NCBI GenBank assembly: GCA_046331545.1
Contig: JAXLQR010000002.1
Span: 1,860,001 to 1,924,000 of the forward strand
DNA: 64,000 bases
Origin: JADJVL01 sp046331545
Lineage (GTDB): Bacteria > Acidobacteriota > Holophagae > Holophagales > Holophagaceae
Reading direction: 5' to 3'
The translations under genes were made by a program, and so were the position numbers. Below, in pieces: positions 60,475-64,000 of this stretch. The notes beneath the pieces are model-generated. The model was not told the DNA's origin. It saw only the letters and a list, made by a program, of their open reading frames with translations, and searched no databases. Positions within the stretch are counted from its first letter, which is position 1. Every line of letters begins with the position of its first letter.

Positions 60475-61670
60475 GCGCCCTCCCAGCGGCGCAGGGCCAG
60501 ACAGACGTTGTTGCCCCCGAAGGCGAAGGCGTTCACCAGGGCCGCCCGGACCCGGCGCGGCTTCGCCACGAGGGGCGTGCAGTCGAGATCGCAGGCGGGA
60601 TCGGGATCCTCCAGGCGCAGGGTGGGGCTGACGACCTGGTCCCGCAGGGCGAGGACGGCCACCGCCGCGCCCACGGCGCCGGCGGCGCCCAGGGTGTGGC
60701 CGAACTGGCTCTTGCTGGAGGTGACCGAGACCCTCCGCGCCGCCTCCCCGAGGGCCCGCTTGATGGCGGCGGTTTCCGCGCCGTCGTTCGCGGGCGTCGC
60801 GGTGGCATGGGCGCTCACGAGGTCCACCTCGGAAGGGTCCAGGCGCGCCGTGCGCAGGGCCATCTCCATGGCCCGGGCCGCGCCGTCCCCTTCGGGATGC
60901 GGAGCGGTGGGGTGGTGGGCGTCCAGGGAGGCGCCGTAGCCTAGGACCTCGGCGAGGATGGCGGCGCCCCTGGCCCTCGCCTGCTCCAGGGGCTCGAGGA
61001 TGAACTGGGCCGAGGCCTCGCCGAGGTTCAGGCCCGCGCGGTCCCGGGAGAAGGGGCGGTTCGGCGCCGGGTCCATGGCCTTGAGGCTGGCGAAACCCGC
61101 GTAGGTGGTGCGGCAGAGGCCCTCGGCGCCCCCCGCCAGGGCGAAGTCCAGGGCCCCGCCGGCGAGGCGCTCGAAGGCCTGGCCCAGGGCGAGCAGGGAG
61201 GAGGAGCAGGCGTTCATCACCGTGCTGCGGGGCCCCTGGGCGCCCAGATCCCGGGCCAGGGCCTCGGTGACCACCGCAGGGGTCTGGTAGATGGCTTCGG
61301 TGGCCCTGGGCCAGCGGCCCTTCAGGCGCGCCTCCAGGTAGGCCTCGGCGATGGGCATGCCCGAGGTGCCGGCCCCCTGGAAGACGCCGGCGCGGCGGGG
61401 GTCGAGGCCTTCGAGGCCGCGGCTGCCTGACAGGGCCTCCGCGGCGGCGAGGCGGGCCATGCGCTCGCAGAAGGTCGCGCGGGGGCCCGCGCCGGCGCCT
61501 TCGGGCAGGTCCACTTCCGCCGCCCTCCGGGCGGGCTCCAGGGGCAGGTCCAGCTTCGAAAGGGAGCGGATGCCGTGCCGGCCCTCCAGCATCGCCTTCC
61601 AGGTGCCCTCCCGGTCGAGGGCAAGGCTGGAGACGAAGCCCAGGCCGGTGATGACGACGCGCCGCTGCAT
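60471..61670 (-). CDS. Beta-ketoacyl-ACP synthase (FabF/KS family)
   Basis: The 399-residue product has the full catalytic triad: C155 in VMNACSSSLLAL, H288 in VSAHATATPANDGAET, and H325 in SKSQFGHTLGAAGA. It extends acyl chains bound to ACP. The ATG at 61670 begins the conserved RRVVITGLGFVSS, and the dehydratase stop is 2 bp away. It is encoded with a degenerate partner, an ACP and a dehydratase, so it probably builds a special acyl or polyene chain rather than housekeeping fatty acids. Confidence 0.9.
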   Translation of the reverse strand: MQRRVVITGLGFVSSLALDREGTWKAMLEGRHGIRSLSKLDLPLEPARRAAEVDLPEGAGAGPRATFCERMARLAAAEALSGSRGLEGLDPRRAGVFQGAGTSGMPIAEAYLEARLKGRWPRATEAIYQTPAVVTEALARDLGAQGPRSTVMNACSSSLLALGQAFERLAGGALDFALAGGAEGLCRTTYAGFASLKAMDPAPNRPFSRDRAGLNLGEASAQFILEPLEQARARGAAILAEVLGYGASLDAHHPTAPHPEGDGAARAMEMALRTARLDPSEVDLVSAHATATPANDGAETAAIKRALGEAARRVSVTSSKSQFGHTLGAAGAVGAAVAVLALRDQVVSPTLRLEDPDPACDLDCTPLVAKPRRVRAALVNAFAFGGNNVCLALRRWEGA

Positions 61671-61672
61671 CC

Positions 61673-62080
61673 CTAGATCTTCTTCAGGAGGAGCTTGGCG
61701 GTGCAAAGGGTGCGGCCCTCGCAGGAGACCGTGCCCTCGATGCGCAGCAGCCCACCGAAACTCGCGTCGGGCTTGACGTCCAGCCGCAGGCGGTCCCCCG
61801 GGAAGGCGGGTTCCTTGAACCGCGCGTCCAGGATTTGGGCCAGGAAGATGGCCTTCCCGTGCAGGGGCTCCGCCTCCAGGAAACCGCCGGCCTGGGCCAG
61901 CATCTCCACCATCAGCACGCCCGGCAGGATGGGGCGCTCCTCGAAATGGCCGGCGAAGTAGGGCTCGGTCACGGTGAGCAGCTTCTCCGCCACCACGCGG
62001 ACGCCGACCTCCCGCTCCAGGACCCGGTCCACCAGGAGGAAGGGATGGCGGTGGGGGAGGTGGGCCGGGATGTCGGTCAT
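61673..62080 (-). CDS. FabZ-like 3-hydroxyacyl-ACP dehydratase
   Basis: The 135-residue hot-dog-fold product has LPHRHPFLLVDRV near the start and the catalytic pair in GHFEERPILPGVLMVEMLAQAG (H45, E59). It removes water from 3-hydroxyacyl-ACP. The length is close to FabZ. It is one of a set of ACP, dehydratase and two KS genes; no ketoreductase is visible in the window. The start follows the ACP gene by 7 bp. Confidence 0.9.
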   Translation of the reverse strand: MTDIPAHLPHRHPFLLVDRVLEREVGVRVVAEKLLTVTEPYFAGHFEERPILPGVLMVEMLAQAGGFLEAEPLHGKAIFLAQILDARFKEPAFPGDRLRLDVKPDASFGGLLRIEGTVSCEGRTLCTAKLLLKKI

Positions 62081-62087
62081 CGGCGCG

Positions 62088-62345
62088 TCAGGCCGCCTGC
62101 TGCTCCGCGATGAAGGCCGCCAGGGCCTCCACGCTCTTGAAGGCCTTGAGGCCCGCGGCCTCGTCCTCGATCTTCACGCCGAAGGTCTGCTCGATGCCGA
62201 GCACCAGCTCCAGGGCGTCGATGGAGTCGAGGCCCAGGCCCTCGCCGAAGAGGGGCGCCGTGTCGTCGATCTGGTCCGGCGTCATGCCCTCCAGCTTCAG
62301 GCGCTCGATGATCATCTGCTTCACGCGGAGTTTCAGGTCGGACAT
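62088..62345 (-). CDS. Acyl carrier protein
   Basis: The 85-residue product has the phosphopantetheine attachment site LGLDSIDALEL (S41), negative charge and a four-helix pattern. It is probably a dedicated carrier for the neighbouring synthase set, as a housekeeping acpP would normally lie beside fabF/fabD/fabG. ATG at 62345 precedes MSDLKLRVKQMI. The gene is followed by the dehydratase after 7 bp. Confidence 0.9.
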   Translation of the reverse strand: MSDLKLRVKQMIIERLKLEGMTPDQIDDTAPLFGEGLGLDSIDALELVLGIEQTFGVKIEDEAAGLKAFKSVEALAAFIAEQQAA

Positions 62346-62398
62346 GCGGGCCTCGGGAACCCTCCATTCTAGCCCAGGTGGCCCCGATCCCCGCCGGG

Positions 62399-63184
62399 CT
62401 ATTCCACGGCGGGGCGCATCGTGAAGTCCTGGAAGAGGGCCACACTGTCGGTCTTGGTCCACACGCCCACCTTGCCGTTCACCGTGTAGGGCAGGGCGTA
62501 GTCGAGCAGGCGCTTGCCGTCGATCCAGCCTTCGAGGCGGTTCCCCTTCACCACCACCTTCAGCGTGTGCCAGGTGTTCAGGGGCAGGGCCACGTCCTCC
62601 GGGGCGCGGACCACGAAGCTGCGCTTGCCCTCGAAGAAGGTCCAGAGCACCAGGTTGTCCTCCTTGCCGTTGAAGCGCAGCGCGAGATAGTCGCCGCTGG
62701 GCTTGAGGTTGAAGACGATCCCCGCGCACTGGTCCAGGTCCCCGGCCAGCACGTTGAAGCGCACGGAGAGCTCGCCCTCCTTGAAGTCCGGCAGGCCCGT
62801 CGCCACGGCGTAGGGGTAGTAGGCGAAGGCCTTGACGCTCTCGATGAAGGCCTCCTGCTTGGCCCCGGGCACGCTGCGGGCGGTGCTGGCGAGGCTGCTG
62901 GTGCCCTGGGCCTGCTTCCAGGGCCGCCCGTCGGCCATCAGGGCGTTCCGCCCCTCGTGGGCGACGATGCGCCAGGCTCCGAGGGCGGGCGTGAAGGCCT
63001 TCGGCGCGGCCTCGGCCTTCTCGCCGGCGAGGTCCACGGACTGCGCGGGGCCGAGCTTGAGCTGCAGGGGCCCGCGGACCCGGGGCGGCCCGGCCTTCTT
63101 GCCGGTGGCGGGGTCCACCTTCTCGCCGGACTGGGCGAGGAGGGCGAGGGGGAGGAGGCAGGCGGCGAGGGCGCGGATCATCAT
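62399..63184 (-). CDS. Secreted concanavalin-fold protein (DUF1080-like)
   Basis: The 261-residue product has a signal peptide (MMIRALAACLLPLALLAQ) and then a beta-sandwich region with WRIVAHEGRNALMAD, LSVRFNVLAGDLDQCAGIVFNLK, LPLNTWHTLKVVVKGNRLEGWIDGKRLLDY and WTKTDSVALFQDFTM, typical of the 3-keto-disaccharide hydrolase/DUF1080 jelly-roll fold. A catalytic residue cannot be named. It overlaps the ABC permease stop by 4 bp (ATGA). Confidence 0.8.
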   Translation of the reverse strand: MMIRALAACLLPLALLAQSGEKVDPATGKKAGPPRVRGPLQLKLGPAQSVDLAGEKAEAAPKAFTPALGAWRIVAHEGRNALMADGRPWKQAQGTSSLASTARSVPGAKQEAFIESVKAFAYYPYAVATGLPDFKEGELSVRFNVLAGDLDQCAGIVFNLKPSGDYLALRFNGKEDNLVLWTFFEGKRSFVVRAPEDVALPLNTWHTLKVVVKGNRLEGWIDGKRLLDYALPYTVNGKVGVWTKTDSVALFQDFTMRPAVE

Positions 63185-64000
63185 CGGCTCCGGGAGCGGT
63201 GGAGGAGGAAGAGGGCGAAGGCTACGGCGCCGGGCCAGAGCAGCAGGCCGAAGACCAGCATGCCGCCCGGGGCGTGAGGGAGGGGATGGCCGGCGTAGGC
63301 CGGGGCCTCCGCGTCGGGGAGGGTCCGGCCGGCGGCCTGGAACAGGGCCTCGAGCAGGATGGGCTCGGCCACCGAGCGGGTGGTCGCCGAACCCGGGCCC
63401 ACCCGCAGGGTGATCTCGCCATAGCCCGGGTCGGCGGCCTCGAAGAGCCCCGTCCGCGAGGCCGCCGTCCAGGCGGTCCGCAGGTCCACGACCCGATCGA
63501 GGCGGGCCAGCGTGCCCCGGAGGTCCGCGGCCCGGGGGTCCTCCGGGGCGAGGCGGACCTCCAGGCGCACGGGGCCCGGCAGGGCCCGCAGGGCCGCGTC
63601 CACCGCGGGCGAGAAGCCGTGGCGGCGGTTCTCCGAGACGTCCCGGGAGGCGCGGAGCGCGGTGCAGGCCAGCAGGAGCCCGAGGGTCGCGCCTGCGGTC
63701 GCGCCGGCGCGCAGGAGGCGGGTCCGCAGCGCCCGCCCCGGCGGGAGGAGCAGGGCGGCGCAGGCCAGGGCGCCCAGGCTGGCGAGGGACAGGACGGCCA
63801 CCGGGCGGAGGTCCAGGAGGCCCGACTCGAAGCTGCGCAGCGCGGCGGTGGGCGTGAAGGCCGCGAGGCGCGCCACCCAGCCGCCCTTCGCGGCCCCCGC
63901 CAGGTCGAGCACCCAGCTTCCCAGGGTGAAGCCCAGGGCCAGGATCGCCGCGGAGGCCGCGCTCCTCGCCACGGAGGCGGCCAGGAGGGAGACGGCGATG
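63181..64000 (-). CDS. ABC-2 type transporter permease, 5' part beyond window edge
   Basis: The open frame runs to the right edge with no start. The 273 visible residues include hydrophobic segments (IAVSLLAASVARSAASAAIL, PVAVLSLASLGALACAALLL, AGATLGLLLACTALRA, MLVFGLLLWPGAVAFALFLL) and the segment LAAFTPTAALRSFESGLLDLRP, which resembles the end of the ABC-2/Gld-type permease before its extracytoplasmic domain. It is probably the membrane part of an exporter working with the downstream genes. The ATP-binding partner would be outside the window. Confidence 0.65.
   Translation of the reverse strand, partial: IAVSLLAASVARSAASAAILALGFTLGSWVLDLAGAAKGGWVARLAAFTPTAALRSFESGLLDLRPVAVLSLASLGALACAALLLPPGRALRTRLLRAGATAGATLGLLLACTALRASRDVSENRRHGFSPAVDAALRALPGPVRLEVRLAPEDPRAADLRGTLARLDRVVDLRTAWTAASRTGLFEAADPGYGEITLRVGPGSATTRSVAEPILLEALFQAAGRTLPDAEAPAYAGHPLPHAPGGMLVFGLLLWPGAVAFALFLLHRSRSR

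Overview
The window is a GC-rich, gene-dense bacterial chromosome segment centred on the replication-gene cluster. It has gyrB (cut by the left edge), dnaN and dnaA on the minus strand, facing rpmH-rnpA-yidC-khpB-mnmE-gatB on the plus strand. The protein complement fits an Acidobacteriota of the Holophaga/Geothrix type: M2 dipeptidase, a DUF1549/DUF1553 plus DUF1501 pair, a DUF4388 protein, an ACP/ketosynthase cassette and very high GC. That placement is inferred from gene content only. No tRNA, rRNA, insertion sequence, prophage or CRISPR array was seen.

Layout. 1-4.2 kb: gyrB, dnaN, dnaA (minus), with no recF between dnaN and gyrB and one exact DnaA box between dnaA and dnaN. 4.4-10.1 kb: rpmH, rnpA, yidC, khpB, mnmE, gatB and a small tail-anchored protein. 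10.2-11.6 kb: a Cys/Met-metabolism PLP enzyme followed 3 bp later by a ThiS-like sulfur carrier. 11.6-20.4 kb (minus): REC-REC-GGEEF cyclase, nrdR, lon, ftsY, ribD, lipoprotein; a perfect 20-bp parS-like palindrome lies between lon and ftsY and a second parS-like site lies inside mnmE. 20.4-28.9 kb: lipoprotein, OsmC-family protein, TPR/SHOCT protein, phospholipase-D-family protein, M2 peptidase, repeat protein, HisA-like protein, rnc. 28.9-32.3 kb: divergent Ser/Thr kinase and DUF4388-TPR genes. 32.4-41.8 kb: upp, a TrpC-like protein with a histone-H1-like tail, eno, ftsB, dapF, parA, parB, accD, folC, a cation-efflux protein. 41.9-50.1 kb: DUF1549/1553 and DUF1501 secreted pair, small proteins, an L,D-transpeptidase/Mur-ligase fusion, a YjbQ protein, a membrane protein and a TlpA-like thioredoxin. 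50.1-58.6 kb (minus): a complete lysine/DAP operon dapE-asd-lysC-dapB-dapA-dapD-aminotransferase-lysA behind a lysine-riboswitch-like leader. 58.7-64 kb (minus): ABC-2 permease (cut by the right edge), a secreted glucanase-fold protein, ACP, FabZ-like dehydratase, two ketosynthase-like proteins and a SPOR protein.

How the genes fit together. ParAB with the two parS candidates form the chromosome-segregation system. YidC, FtsY, RnpA and KhpB serve membrane insertion and RNA metabolism. The DAP operon supplies lysine and the peptidoglycan diamino acid; dapF is outside it beside ftsB. The most unusual items are (1) a TrpC-fold protein that has lost several catalytic residues and runs in frame into an Ala/Lys/Pro-rich H1-like tail with its own internal ribosome-binding site and ATG, (2) the YkuD-Mur ligase fusion without a signal peptide, (3) the PLP enzyme/ThiS-like pair suggesting protein-thiocarboxylate sulfur transfer, and (4) the compact ACP-DH-KS-KS-like cassette.
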